Source of the DNA: Oxalobacteraceae bacterium
Lineage (GTDB): Bacteria > Pseudomonadota > Gammaproteobacteria > Burkholderiales > Burkholderiaceae_D
NCBI GenBank assembly: GCA_021299035.1
Contig: JAJTGD010000007.1
Span: 1-64,000 of the forward strand
Length of the DNA stretch: 64,000 nt
Direction of reading: 5' to 3'
Every line of letters begins with the position of its first letter. Positions within the stretch are counted from its first letter, which is position 1. The notes beneath the pieces were generated by a model. That model had not been told where the DNA came from and did not search any database. It saw only the letters and a list, made by a program, of their open reading frames with translations. Of the stretch, positions 30,854 to 40,179 are shown piece after piece. The position numbers and the translations under genes were made by a program.

Positions 30854-31555
30854 ATGCCGCATCACCTACCCACACTTGCCGCGATCGATACATCGACCGA
30901 ACTGGCATCAGTCGCCGTCTTGCACTTAGGCGAATTGTTTACACAGCAGTCGAGTGGAGCTACTACGCACTCGGCCACGGTGTTGCCCATGCTGCAACGC
31001 GCTCTGAGTGATGCAGGCATTGATCTGGCAGATTGCAACGCATTTGCCTACGGCTGCGGCCCCGGATCGTTTACGGGTGTTCGAACTGCCTGCGGTCTAG
31101 TACAGGGCTTGGCGTTTGGTGTGCAGCGTAAAGTCGTGCCAGTTGTCACGCTGTTGGCGATGGCAGAAGCGGCGCGCATGGCGGGCGCTGGTGATGAGCT
31201 TATCGCAGTGATGGATGCACGTATGGGCGAGGTGTATTGGGCGCGCTATCGCTATGACGGTGAATGGCGAACGATAACTGAGCCCACCTTGTCGCGCGCT
31301 GAGCAAGTAGTGACGGATTCTGAAGCCGCAGTTTGCGGCAACGGTGTGCAGGCTTATCCGGAGACTTTTGCGGCACTTGCTGCAGAAAGACGCTACCCCG
31401 AGATACTGCCGCATGCAGCGAGCATCGCGCGGCTGGCATTAGTCGCTGTGGCCAATGGTGAGGGTGTTGATGCGCGCGATGCGCAGCCGCTGTATCTCCG
31501 TAATAAGGTTGCGCTGACCACCGCAGAGCGTCTTGCCGCCGGAGTTACGTCATGA
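30854..31555 (+). CDS. tsaB: tRNA threonylcarbamoyladenosine protein TsaB
   Basis: 233 residues. TsaB is the ASKHA-fold partner that joins TsaD and TsaE to put threonylcarbamoyl on A37 of ANN-decoding tRNAs. Motifs: LAAIDTSTELASVAVLH at the start and AFAYGCGPGSFTGVRTACGLVQGLAFG in the middle. It overlaps rimI by four bases; tsaB-rimI neighbours are very common in Proteobacteria. Confidence 0.95.
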   Translation: MPHHLPTLAAIDTSTELASVAVLHLGELFTQQSSGATTHSATVLPMLQRALSDAGIDLADCNAFAYGCGPGSFTGVRTACGLVQGLAFGVQRKVVPVVTLLAMAEAARMAGAGDELIAVMDARMGEVYWARYRYDGEWRTITEPTLSRAEQVVTDSEAAVCGNGVQAYPETFAALAAERRYPEILPHAASIARLALVAVANGEGVDARDAQPLYLRNKVALTTAERLAAGVTS

Positions 31556-32046
31556 GTTCGGTGCTGAAGACAACGCGCTACGCGGGCAAACTGGAATTCG
31601 CAACGATGACCGTGCGAGATGTCGAGGAGGTGGTGCGCATCGAGAATGATGCCTATCCGTTTCCCTGGACCCGAGGTAATTTTCTGGATTCATTGGCTAA
31701 TCGCTACGATGCTTGGGTGCTGCGCGAAATCGATGGCCGCCTCGCGGGTTATTTCCTGCTGATGAGCGCGGTGGATGATGTGCACTTGCTGAACATTACC
31801 GTGCGGCCTGATTTGCAGGGGCAGGGTATTGGTCGCTACCTGCTCGACAAGGTGTGCGCCTTGGCCAAGGCGGCAGGCATCCATCAAATTCTTCTCGAGG
31901 TTAGGCCCTCGAATCAACATGCATTAGCGGTCTACCGCCACGCCGGGTTTCAAATGATTGGTACGCGCAAAAAATATTACCCAGCCGCTGGCAGCGCACG
32001 CGAAGATGCCATCGTGATGCGACTTAAGCTGCAGGAGCCAGCGTGA
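31552..32046 (+). CDS. rimI: Ribosomal protein alanine N-acetyltransferase RimI
   Basis: 164 residues, GNAT fold. Acetylates the N-terminal alanine of ribosomal protein S18. The acetyl-CoA loop is VRPDLQGQGIGRYLLDKV; ILLEVRPSNQHALAVYRHAGF and the catalytic-site region near IGTRKKYYP are conserved. It overlaps tsaB and the glycosylase gene by four bases each. Confidence 0.93.
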   Translation: MSSVLKTTRYAGKLEFATMTVRDVEEVVRIENDAYPFPWTRGNFLDSLANRYDAWVLREIDGRLAGYFLLMSAVDDVHLLNITVRPDLQGQGIGRYLLDKVCALAKAAGIHQILLEVRPSNQHALAVYRHAGFQMIGTRKKYYPAAGSAREDAIVMRLKLQEPA

Positions 32047-32816
32047 ATCTCGACAAGGTGAATAAGCTGCAGCACATGGGCCTCGGCCCGGTATGGGTAC
32101 GTCGTCATGTTGTTGCTGCTGGTATAGCTGCAAGTACAGGTTCAGGCGCAGCTTCAGATCAGGCTTTAGATACCGGCTCCGCGATTGGTGCGGATGCAGT
32201 GGCGGCCAGAGCATCGAATGATCAGCAAGACACAGCGCTCGCCGCGATGGATTGGGATGTGCTGGAAGCTAGCATCCGTGAGTGCACGCGCTGTGGTTTG
32301 TGCGAGGGCAGAAAACATTCGGTGCCTGGTGTGGGTGACCGCGCTGCGCGTTGGTTATTTGTTGGTGAAGGGCCAGGGCGTAATGAAGATTTACAGGGCG
32401 AGCCATTTGTCGGGCCAGCAGGCAAGCTGCTCGACAACATGCTGCGCGCATTAGATTTGGCGCGCGGTAAGGATACTTACATCGCCAATATTGTGAAATG
32501 CCGACCCGTGGGTACCGATGGTCGCGATCGGCCACCGACGCCTGACGAGGTTGACGCTTGCATGCCCTACCTGCGCCGACAAATTGCACTGATTCAGCCG
32601 CAAGTCATCATCGCGTTGGGTAAAACGGCTGCAGTGTCATTGTTGGGTTTGCCAGCAGATACCGCCCTCGCTGGCTTGCGTGGCGAGCCCCGCGATTTTA
32701 ATGGCATCCCTCTGGTGATCACGTATCACCCAGCCTACCTGCTTAGACAACCCACCGATAAAGCCAAAACCTGGCGCGATCTCTGCCTCGCCAAGCACAT
32801 CATTGATGGCGCCTGA
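32043..32816 (+). CDS. Uracil-DNA glycosylase, family 4 (iron-sulphur type)
   Basis: 257 residues from GTG at 32043. Removes uracil from DNA. The catalytic segment is GEGPGRNEDLQGEPFVGPAG and the second motif HPAYLLR. Four cysteines that would hold a 4Fe-4S cluster are in RECTRCGLCEGR, NIVKCRP and DEVDACMPYL. The first about 70 residues (Ala/Ser/Gly-rich, RRHVVAAGIAASTGSGAAS) form a low-complexity leader often seen in betaproteobacterial members, which are sometimes mis-annotated as phage DNA polymerase. Coupled to rimI. Confidence 0.92.
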   Translation: MNLDKVNKLQHMGLGPVWVRRHVVAAGIAASTGSGAASDQALDTGSAIGADAVAARASNDQQDTALAAMDWDVLEASIRECTRCGLCEGRKHSVPGVGDRAARWLFVGEGPGRNEDLQGEPFVGPAGKLLDNMLRALDLARGKDTYIANIVKCRPVGTDGRDRPPTPDEVDACMPYLRRQIALIQPQVIIALGKTAAVSLLGLPADTALAGLRGEPRDFNGIPLVITYHPAYLLRQPTDKAKTWRDLCLAKHIIDGA

Positions 32817-32820
32817 GCCG

Positions 32821-33783
32821 ATGCGCTCAGCAAGCCTCAGTCATCAAGCGGACTTTCAGGAGCGATGGGCTTGTTTGCGCAATCCGCATGTACTCGCACT
32901 GGTCTGGCTGCTCGAAGCGCCTGATGTACTGGACGCTGATGCCCCGCGTTGGCATGGAAAAATCGCACGACTGCCGGTGAACGCTGCCGATAACTGCCGC
33001 GACTGGTTACTGCAACTCGATGCTGATCCCACCGCGTTTGAAGCTTATCTGGATGTGAAGCGCTTCACACGGCTTGGACGTTACGCGGAACGTTTACTGG
33101 CGTGGTACTTCAAGCATCAAGGCCAACTAGTGGCGCACGGTCTGCCAGTCCGCAGCGGCAAAGAAGAGACGATTGGCGAATTTGATTTTCTGCTGAAATT
33201 TGACAAAGCCTTGATTCATTGGGAGCTAGCCACCAAATTTTATTTGCTTGCCGTAGATGATCCCGCGCTGGCAAGCGTTCAGCAGGCAGATTATTTTGTT
33301 GGACCGAATCTGGCTGACACCTTGGGCCGCAAAATGCGCAAGATTCTGGATCGCCAACTTGCTCTAGGCATGCACCCTGCAGCGAAAGCACTACTACCGG
33401 AGCCGTTGTCTGCGGCACAGGCGTTGGTGAAGGGTTGGTTATTTCATCGACGCGGCTCGCATTTGGATCTTGCGCAACTTGGTATCTCCGAACATCACTG
33501 CCAAGGCTGGTGGTGTACCTTGAATGAGCTTGAAGCCCATGTCGGCTCCGTCGGCGCAGTGCTGCCACGCATCACCTGGCTAGCGCCAGCGCGATTGCCG
33601 CTGAACGAGGGGATTGAGCTACCGCGACTCACGAACCAACTGCACCAACATTTCGAGCAGGACAGCATGCCCTTAATGGTGGCGGCGTTGCGGCGTGAGG
33701 GTGATATGTGGCTAGAGACAGAACGCGGATTCGTCGTGCCAGACGCCTGGCCACAGCAGGCGGTCGAGAAGATTAGTGGATGA
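32821..33783 (+). CDS. DUF1853 family protein
   Basis: 320 residues from ATG at 32821, four bases after the glycosylase stop; a TTG at 32803 would overlap that gene. The layout fits DUF1853: LRNPHVLALVWLLEAPDVL at the start, RLGRYAERLLAWYF, EFDFLLKFDKALIHWELATKFYL and DTLGRKMRKILDRQL. The EFDFL / HWELATKFY pair resembles a PD-(D/E)xK nuclease core (D..ExK with E-x-x-x-K), which is my inference only. Last gene of the tsaB operon, and it ends just before a large palindrome. Confidence 0.83.
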   Translation: MRSASLSHQADFQERWACLRNPHVLALVWLLEAPDVLDADAPRWHGKIARLPVNAADNCRDWLLQLDADPTAFEAYLDVKRFTRLGRYAERLLAWYFKHQGQLVAHGLPVRSGKEETIGEFDFLLKFDKALIHWELATKFYLLAVDDPALASVQQADYFVGPNLADTLGRKMRKILDRQLALGMHPAAKALLPEPLSAAQALVKGWLFHRRGSHLDLAQLGISEHHCQGWWCTLNELEAHVGSVGAVLPRITWLAPARLPLNEGIELPRLTNQLHQHFEQDSMPLMVAALRREGDMWLETERGFVVPDAWPQQAVEKISG

Positions 33784-33800
33784 AGTAGGCAAGGCGGGCC

Positions 33801-33940
33801 CAACAACGCTAGCGATTTTCTGCTGGCAGAACGAAGAACCTTTCTAGTTAGGTCGATAGCAAGGCGGCAGCACCGCAGACAGTACAAGACGTACGGCAAG
33901 GTGCTGCCAACGCCGCTAGCGACCTAAGCAGGAAGGTTCT
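33801..33940. repeat. Large imperfect palindrome (about 106 bases) with an extra half-copy
   Basis: 33835-33874 (begins AGAACCTT) is nearly the reverse complement of 33901-33940 (ends AAGGTTCT): 40-base arms with a few mismatches and a loop of about 26 bases. A further direct partial copy, CAACAACGCTAGCGA at 33801, matches CAACGCCGCTAGCGA at 33908. The palindrome sits between convergent genes and its last bases form the lplT stop codon, so it could fold at both mRNA ends. Confidence 0.75.
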
Positions 33941-35207
33941 AGGTGCCGAAGTGCTTTTGCTGGCCGATCAGATGCAACGAATCATACTCACGCTGATTCG
34001 CCGCATGCCTGCGCATCACCAGCCACATGATGCCCGACACGAATGCGCCGAACAAGACGATGACGATGGAGATGCTCAGGTTGAGCTTCACGAGCACAGC
34101 GTAGAGCCCAAGCATCATCAAGATTGACAAGTTCTCGCTGAAATTTTGTACGGCGATCGAATGGCCAGCGCTCATCAGTACGTGGCCACGATGTTGCAGC
34201 AGTGCGTTCATCGGTACGACGAAGTAGCCTGATAGCGCACCAATCAGCACAAGTAGAGGGTAAGCCAGCGTTACAGAGTCAACCGTGACCATCACGCAGA
34301 CGATGATGCCCATCGCAAAACCTACCGGCATGACGTTGAGTGATTTTTTCAGGGGGATGTAGCGCGCAGCCGCCATCGCACCAAACGCGACACCAAATGC
34401 AACAACACCCTGAAGAACCGCGGCTTGCGCCAGTGGCATGTTGAGCGCTTTTTCTGCCCACTTCAGCACAATGAACTGCAGTGTCGCGCCGGCGCCCCAG
34501 AACAGTGAAGTGACTGCCAAAGAAATCTGGCCCAGCCGATCACGCCAGAGCGAAACTACGCAGTGAGAAAAATCCAGTACCAAGCGCCATGGTCCGTGCT
34601 CTTGTTGTGGGTAGTGGGTGACCGTGAGTGGGATCCGCAAGTTAAATAGTGCGGCAAGTACATAGGACACCATCACGATGCCAAGTGCCACTTCCAGTGT
34701 GATACCGAGGGCAAGCGATTCAAACGGTAGCAGTGTCGTGATCATGTCGGCAAATTTTGCGCTGACCAATGCGCCACCGAGCACGGTGCCGAAAATAATC
34801 GAGAGCACCGTAAGACCTTCAATCCAGCCATTTGCCATCACCAGTTTTTCGGGTGGCAGCAACTCGGTGAGGATGCCGTACTTGGCCGGCGAGTAAGCCG
34901 CTGCACCAAAGCCGACCACCGCATAAGCTAACAAGGGGTGAACGCTGAAGAACATCATCAGGCAACCGGTGATCTTCAACAGATTGGTGATGAACATCAC
35001 CTTGCCTTTGGGGTAGGCATCTGCGAATGCGCCGACAAACGGCGCGAGTACGACGTAAGACATGACAAAGAACAGCTTTAGCATTGGCGTCATCCACTCG
35101 GGCGACTGCAATGAAGCCAGAAGCGAGATCGCGACGATCAGCAATGCGTTATCAGCGAGCGAAGAAAAAAACTGCGCCGCCATGATGGTGTAGAAGCCGC
35201 GATTCAT
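33939..35207 (-). CDS. lplT: Lysophospholipid transporter LplT
   Basis: 422 residues, major facilitator fold with 12 hydrophobic segments. LplT flips lysophospholipids across the inner membrane for re-acylation, usually by Aas. Family start MNRGFYTIMAAQFFSSLADNALL; FVGAFADAYPKGKVM is the MFS loop motif, and GFGAAAYSPAKYGILTELLP is typical. No aas gene is adjacent. It is flanked on both sides by related repeats (33801-33940 and 35318-35368). Divergent from alr. Confidence 0.93.
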   Translation of the reverse strand: MNRGFYTIMAAQFFSSLADNALLIVAISLLASLQSPEWMTPMLKLFFVMSYVVLAPFVGAFADAYPKGKVMFITNLLKITGCLMMFFSVHPLLAYAVVGFGAAAYSPAKYGILTELLPPEKLVMANGWIEGLTVLSIIFGTVLGGALVSAKFADMITTLLPFESLALGITLEVALGIVMVSYVLAALFNLRIPLTVTHYPQQEHGPWRLVLDFSHCVVSLWRDRLGQISLAVTSLFWGAGATLQFIVLKWAEKALNMPLAQAAVLQGVVAFGVAFGAMAAARYIPLKKSLNVMPVGFAMGIIVCVMVTVDSVTLAYPLLVLIGALSGYFVVPMNALLQHRGHVLMSAGHSIAVQNFSENLSILMMLGLYAVLVKLNLSISIVIVLFGAFVSGIMWLVMRRHAANQREYDSLHLIGQQKHFGT

Positions 35208-35317
35208 GCAGCGGATGTGTTGCTGTAAATCATGCGGCTTGCTTTATACCATGAAACCTGAGGGTATCTGGGTTGCCTCGTCGAGTTGCCATATTGTCCT
35301 GATGGTATTGATGGTAT

Positions 35318-35368
35318 TGCCGCAAGGCTGCTGCCGTGAACGGCAGCGGCCTGGATTAGCAGGTTCTA
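35318..35368. repeat. Second, shorter copy of the lplT-flanking repeat
   Basis: GCAAGG..TGCTGCC....TAGCAGG..TTCTA follows the order of the right arm at 33895-33941. It contains a perfect hairpin GCTGCCGT/ACGGCAGC at 35330-35347. It lies between lplT and alr, about 60 bases ahead of the alr start. Confidence 0.5.
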
Positions 35369-35425
35369 AATGACTTGGCTCCGGTAAAATGTGATGTTTC
35401 CTTTAGTACGCCTTTCACTTCACTG

Positions 35426-36502
35426 ATGCCCCGTCCTCTCGTCGCCACCACCGATATTAGCGCCATGCGGTCCAATCTCGCTCTGGCGCGCTTAATGATG
35501 CCGGGTACGCGGGTCTGGGCAGTGGTCAAAGCGGATGCCTATGGACATGGTTTGGCTAACGCATTTCAAGCATTCGCCGCCGCCGATGGATTGTCGCTAG
35601 TCGAGCTTGACCGTGCGATTGCGCTTCGTGAATTGGGTTGGCAGAAGCCGTTGATGATGATGGAAGGCATGTTTAGCGCGGATGAGCTGGAGAGTTTTCA
35701 GCGTTACCACCTGCAACCCGTGATTCACAACCCGGCACAATTAGACATGCTGCAACACGCCTCCGGCGCATCATTGCATGTCCATCTCAAAATCAATAGC
35801 GGGATGAATCGATTGGGTTTCGCGCCCGAGCATGTGCGTGAAGCCTATCAGCGCCTACAGGCTATGCCGGTGGTGTCGAACATCTCGCTGCTCACGCATT
35901 TCGCCAATGCTGAAAATCCGTCCGCTGTGCTAACCCCGCAGCGGCAGCTGCAACGCTTTCATGAATGTACCCAAGGTATCACCGCTGAGCTGAGCTTATC
36001 GAATTCTGCCGCTGTTTTGCTGCAGTCACAGATCGCGTGTGACTGGATACGCCCGGGCGTGATGCTCTATGGCGGTAGCCCGGGTGAGCAAGCGGCACAA
36101 GACTTCGGGCTTCAGCCTGCCATGACGCTGATGAGCGAGCTGATCTCGACACAGCAACTACAACCCGGCGAGAGTGTGGGTTATGGCAGTTTATTCACCG
36201 CTGAGCATGCCATACGAATTGGTATTGTCGCGTGTGGCTATGCCGATGGCTATCCGCGCCACGCGCCGACGGGCACGCCGATTCTGGTGGATGGCGTTCG
36301 TACCCGTGTGCTGGGTCGTGTCTCGATGGACATGCTGAGCGTTGATCTCACGCCAACCCCCGCAGCAGATATCGGCAGCAAGGTAACGCTGTGGGGCAAT
36401 TCGCTTCCGATTGACGAGGTGGCAGCGGCAGCTGGCACCATTGGTTACGAGCTGATGTGCGCTGTGGCACCGCGCGTACGACGTGAGACACGCGGAGCAT
36501 AA
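35426..36502 (+). CDS. alr: Alanine racemase
   Basis: 358 residues from ATG at 35426, matching the family start MPRPLVATTDISAMRSNL; an upstream TTG at 35375 adds non-family residues. PLP enzyme that makes D-alanine for peptidoglycan. The Schiff-base lysine is Lys35 in VWAVVKADAYGHG; the second catalytic base (Tyr) is in CGYADGYPRHAPTGTP; also SNSAAVL and RPGVMLYGGSP. radA starts five bases later, so both form one unit. Confidence 0.95.
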   Translation: MPRPLVATTDISAMRSNLALARLMMPGTRVWAVVKADAYGHGLANAFQAFAAADGLSLVELDRAIALRELGWQKPLMMMEGMFSADELESFQRYHLQPVIHNPAQLDMLQHASGASLHVHLKINSGMNRLGFAPEHVREAYQRLQAMPVVSNISLLTHFANAENPSAVLTPQRQLQRFHECTQGITAELSLSNSAAVLLQSQIACDWIRPGVMLYGGSPGEQAAQDFGLQPAMTLMSELISTQQLQPGESVGYGSLFTAEHAIRIGIVACGYADGYPRHAPTGTPILVDGVRTRVLGRVSMDMLSVDLTPTPAADIGSKVTLWGNSLPIDEVAAAAGTIGYELMCAVAPRVRRETRGA

Positions 36503-36507
36503 GCAGC

Positions 36508-37878
36508 ATGGCGAAATCAAAAACTAATTACACCTGCACCGAATGTGGTGGGGTCAGCAATAAATGGGCGGGGCAGTGTCCGGCCTGCGCCAAGTGGAAT
36601 ACGCTGGTCGAAACTGTGGTGGATGTTGGTGCGCACCGTTTTTCTACCCAGGCGCAGGGTTTGGTACAAGGCGCTCCGGTACAAAAGTTGTCGGATATTG
36701 CTGCCACTGATGTTCCGCGCGTGCCAACAGGTATCGAAGAATTCGATCGTGTGCTGGGTGGCGGCTTGGTGGCGGGTGGCGTAGTGCTGATCGGTGGGGA
36801 CCCCGGTATCGGCAAATCTACGCTGCTGCTGCAGGCACTGGCCAATCTCTCTAAAACCAGCAAGGCCTTGTACGTCAGTGGTGAGGAATCCGGGGCACAG
36901 GTAGCGCTGCGCGCGCGAAGACTAGTGATTGATGCTAACGACCTACACCTGCAAGCCGAGATTCAGCTGGAAAAGATTCTCAACACCCTCGCAGAGCAGC
37001 GTCCGCAAGTGGCGGTGATTGATTCCATACAAACGCTGTATTCCGACGCCTTGACCTCTGCGCCGGGATCGGTGGCACAAGTCCGTGAGTGTGCCGCCCA
37101 ACTGACACGGGTAGCGAAGCAATCCGGTATCACCATTATTCTGGTTGGCCATGTAACAAAAGAGGGCGCGCTGGCAGGGCCGCGTGTCTTGGAACATATT
37201 GTCGATACTGTGCTGTACTTCGAGGGGGATACGCACTCCAGTTTCCGGCTGGTGCGCGCGTTCAAGAACCGATTCGGTGCAGTGAATGAGTTGGGCGTTT
37301 TTGCCATGACCGAGAAGGGGTTGAAGGGTGTCTCCAATCCTTCGGCGTTATTCCTTTCACAGCATGATGCGCAGGTTCCGGGGTCTTGTGTGATGGTGAC
37401 GCAAGAGGGTACGCGGCCACTACTGGTCGAGGTGCAAGCGCTGGTCGATGCATCGCATGTACCGAATGCGCGTCGCTTGTCAGTAGGGTTGGAACAGAAC
37501 CGGTTAGCGATGTTGCTCGCTGTGCTGCACCGTCATGCGGGTGTGGCGGCCTACGATCAGGATGTGTTCATCAATGCAGTAGGCGGCGTGAAAATCAGCG
37601 AACCTGCGGCAGATTTGGCAGTCCTGCTGGCCATACAGTCGTCGATGCGAAACAAGCCTTTACCGCGCGGTTTGGTGACCTTTGGTGAAGTTGGCCTGGC
37701 CGGCGAAATTCGTCCGGCACCGCGCGGACAAGAGCGTCTGCGCGAAGCCGCAAAACTGGGCTTCTCGATTGCGCTGGTACCAAAGTCCAATCTGCCTCGG
37801 CAGAAAATTGAAGGCTTGCAGGTGATTGGTGTTGAGCGGATTGATCAGGCGATGGACAAGGTCCGTGAGCTAATGTAA
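36508..37878 (+). CDS. radA: DNA repair protein RadA
   Basis: 456 residues. RadA (Sms) is a RecA-like ATPase and branch-migration helicase that processes recombination intermediates. N-terminal zinc ribbon with Cys10, Cys13, Cys24 and Cys27; Walker A GGDPGIGKSTLLLQ; the RadA-specific KNRFG motif in FKNRFGAVNELGVFAM; a C-terminal Lon-protease-like domain (FINAVGGVKISEPAADLAVL) without proteolytic residues. The alr-radA pairing is common in betaproteobacteria. A CAAGCAAA/TTTGCTTG hairpin without T-run follows at 37885-37925. Confidence 0.96.
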   Translation: MAKSKTNYTCTECGGVSNKWAGQCPACAKWNTLVETVVDVGAHRFSTQAQGLVQGAPVQKLSDIAATDVPRVPTGIEEFDRVLGGGLVAGGVVLIGGDPGIGKSTLLLQALANLSKTSKALYVSGEESGAQVALRARRLVIDANDLHLQAEIQLEKILNTLAEQRPQVAVIDSIQTLYSDALTSAPGSVAQVRECAAQLTRVAKQSGITIILVGHVTKEGALAGPRVLEHIVDTVLYFEGDTHSSFRLVRAFKNRFGAVNELGVFAMTEKGLKGVSNPSALFLSQHDAQVPGSCVMVTQEGTRPLLVEVQALVDASHVPNARRLSVGLEQNRLAMLLAVLHRHAGVAAYDQDVFINAVGGVKISEPAADLAVLLAIQSSMRNKPLPRGLVTFGEVGLAGEIRPAPRGQERLREAAKLGFSIALVPKSNLPRQKIEGLQVIGVERIDQAMDKVRELM

Positions 37879-37955
37879 CCGTCGCAAGCAAAAGCTCCCT
37901 CGCGTTGTTGGAGATCCTTTGCTTGAGACTTTATCAGCGCCGGTTTTGTTGTCAG

Positions 37956-39302
37956 CTACTTCGCCTTAGCTTTCGCTTCAGCTCTGGCCTTTGCCCGAAT
38001 CGCCGCTGCCACCTTCATACCACTTCTGACCGCGCCCTCGATGGTCGCGGGATACTCGCTCTCGGTGTAATCACCCGCCAGCCATAAACCGCGATGCGCT
38101 GTTGCATGCCGCGGGCGCTGCAGATCGGGTACACAAGCGAATGTGGCGCGTTTTTCGGTGATCGCTTTGCCCCACAGTGGTGTCGCCAGTTCTGGCATCT
38201 GCAGATCATTCGCTAGTTGTTGCGCGACGGACTGTTCGAGTGCTTGCGCACCGGACTCGGTTGCCGTTCCTGAGGCGCTAATGACAACTGCCAGCAAACC
38301 GGATTGTTTGTGGTCGAGCTGACCGCGATCGAATACGAATTGCCCCCAACGCTGGCTGTCGGGGTCGTCGATCAGTGCCAGCATCGGCGCTGGCAAGTGC
38401 ACTGTTGGTGCATATTGCAGATAGCAAGTGGTAATCGCTTCATACTCAAAATTGAGCGTATCCGCGAGCGCATCATCTATCTCAAGCAGCAGTGTTTGCG
38501 CATGCGCTGCTGAGGTTGAGATCACGATGTGCTGGGAGTGGTCGATCCGCTGCTCGGTGTTGATTTTCCAGTAGCCATCGCCCGCATTGATCGCGCTGAC
38601 GCGAGTCCCCAGCATCACTTTGCCGCCGTGCTTCTGTAACCATGCGATTGCCGCATCGGGGAACAGCGCGCTCAAGTTAGCGCGCGGAAGCAGCATATCG
38701 GAGGCTGCGCGGCTGGCGCCCAAGCTATCGCGTAGCACAGCAAGAAAGACTTTGGCTGAGGCGCGCTCGGGCGGTGTATTGAGTGCAGCTATGCACAGGG
38801 GTCGCCACATCAGCTTGATGAGCCGATCGGTTTGCTCGAAACGTTCGAGTAACTCAGAGACTGGGCAATCACGATTCAGCTGCCAGCCCATCCAGCGCGC
38901 GGCACTGGCGAAACGCGCAATCGATAGCTTGTCGGCGAGCGATAAACCCTTGGCGCGCAGCACACCAAGCGCCAGATGCAGCGGTGCCGGCAGGCGTAGC
39001 GCGAGTAAATCCATGCCGTTTTCGCTGATCGGATAACGCATTTGCAGCGGTAACCGCATAAGCAGTTGCGATGGTTGGAGTCCGACCGTTCGCATCAGTT
39101 GCAACGTGTCGCGGTAGGCGCCGAGCAGAATATGTTGGCCGTTATCAAGCGTATTGCCTTGATAGTTGATGCGACGCGCCCGGCCGCCGGGAACGCGCGC
39201 CGCTTCATACAAAGTGACTTGCGCGCCAGTGCGTGCGAGTTCCACGGCAGTCGCGCAGCCGGCCCAGCCGGCACCGATCACCGCGACGGTCGGTTGGCTC
39301 AT
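37956..39302 (-). CDS. hpnE: Hydroxysqualene dehydroxylase HpnE
   Basis: 448 residues. FAD-dependent amine oxidase/phytoene desaturase-like protein that reduces hydroxysqualene to squalene. N-terminal FAD loop VAVIGAGWAGCATAVELA, then TLYEAARVPGGRARRINY and DNGQHILLGAYRDTLQLM, the HpnE hallmark; C-terminal GLWLAGDYTESEYPATIEGAVRSG. The tail is an Ala/Lys repeat (AKARAEAKAKAK). It is the last gene of hpnC-hpnD-hpnE; one base separates it from hpnD. Confidence 0.93.
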   Translation of the reverse strand: MSQPTVAVIGAGWAGCATAVELARTGAQVTLYEAARVPGGRARRINYQGNTLDNGQHILLGAYRDTLQLMRTVGLQPSQLLMRLPLQMRYPISENGMDLLALRLPAPLHLALGVLRAKGLSLADKLSIARFASAARWMGWQLNRDCPVSELLERFEQTDRLIKLMWRPLCIAALNTPPERASAKVFLAVLRDSLGASRAASDMLLPRANLSALFPDAAIAWLQKHGGKVMLGTRVSAINAGDGYWKINTEQRIDHSQHIVISTSAAHAQTLLLEIDDALADTLNFEYEAITTCYLQYAPTVHLPAPMLALIDDPDSQRWGQFVFDRGQLDHKQSGLLAVVISASGTATESGAQALEQSVAQQLANDLQMPELATPLWGKAITEKRATFACVPDLQRPRHATAHRGLWLAGDYTESEYPATIEGAVRSGMKVAAAIRAKARAEAKAKAK

Positions 39303-39303
39303 T

Positions 39304-40137
39304 TCAGCCGCGTACCCAAGTCTTCCACGCGAGCCAGAGTTTGCGCAGGGGTGTTAACGAGATGCGGTGCTGCAGTACCCGAAAGCCGTCACGTTCGACT
39401 TCTTGCAACAGCGTGCGGTAAATCGCGGCCATAATCAGACCAGCGCGTTGCGCTCGTCGGTCTTGCGCGGGTAGTAGCGCAAAGGCTTCCTCGTAGTAGC
39501 GCTGCGCGCGTTCGGTTTGGAATCTCATCAGCTTTTCGAAGCGGTCACTGTGCTTGGCGCCAAGAATGTCGGCAGCAGGCACCTCGAACTGCTGTAGCTC
39601 GGAAATCGGCAGATAAATGCGATCGCGGCGTGCATCTTCGCCAACATCGCGGATGATATTGGTGAGTTGAAACGCCAGCCCAAGCTTTTCTGCGTATTGC
39701 AGCGTGCGCTCATCAGTGACCCCGAAAATACGCGCGGAGAGCAGCCCGACCACGCTGGCCACATGCCAGCAGTAATGCTCAAGCGCCTTGTAATCTAGGT
39801 AACGTGTCTGGCTGAGGTCCATTTCCATGCCATCGATCACGGCCAGTAAATGGTCGAGCGGTAACTGGAATGTCTTGACGTGAGGCGCGAGCGCGCGTGT
39901 TACCGGGTGACTCGGTTCGCCCTCGGCCATACGCGCGATCTCGCTGCGCCACCAGACCAGGGTGGTGCGCGCGATGTGCGGGTCGCTGCTTTCATCGACC
40001 ACGTCATCTACCTCGCGGCAGAATGCATAAAGCGCAGTGATGGCCTGCCGCCGCTCGGGTGGTAGGAATAGAAAGCTGTAGTAGAAGCTGGAGCCGCTTT
40101 GCGCCGCTTTTTGTTGGCAGTACTGTTCAGGCGTCAT
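39304..40137 (-). CDS. hpnD: Presqualene diphosphate synthase HpnD
   Basis: 277 residues. Head-to-head prenyltransferase that joins two farnesyl diphosphates to presqualene diphosphate. First Asp-rich motif REVDDVVDE (Asp44, Asp45, Asp48), second NIIRDVGEDARRDRIYLP; start MTPEQYCQQKAAQSGSSFYYSF is typical of HpnD. Sits between hpnC and hpnE on the minus strand. Confidence 0.94.
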   Translation of the reverse strand: MTPEQYCQQKAAQSGSSFYYSFLFLPPERRQAITALYAFCREVDDVVDESSDPHIARTTLVWWRSEIARMAEGEPSHPVTRALAPHVKTFQLPLDHLLAVIDGMEMDLSQTRYLDYKALEHYCWHVASVVGLLSARIFGVTDERTLQYAEKLGLAFQLTNIIRDVGEDARRDRIYLPISELQQFEVPAADILGAKHSDRFEKLMRFQTERAQRYYEEAFALLPAQDRRAQRAGLIMAAIYRTLLQEVERDGFRVLQHRISLTPLRKLWLAWKTWVRG

Positions 40138-40179
40138 GACGGGGTTGGTAAGTATCGTATTAGCGCGGCGCCACGAATG

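Noticed and set aside
37885-37925. CAAGCAAA/TTTGCTTG hairpin between radA and hpnE as a terminator
   Set aside because: The stem is plausible but no T-run follows on either strand, so it is not listed as a feature.
38587-39036. Long frames antisense to hpnE, lon and gspD
   Set aside because: They mirror the codon structure of strongly conserved genes on the other strand and have no independent support.
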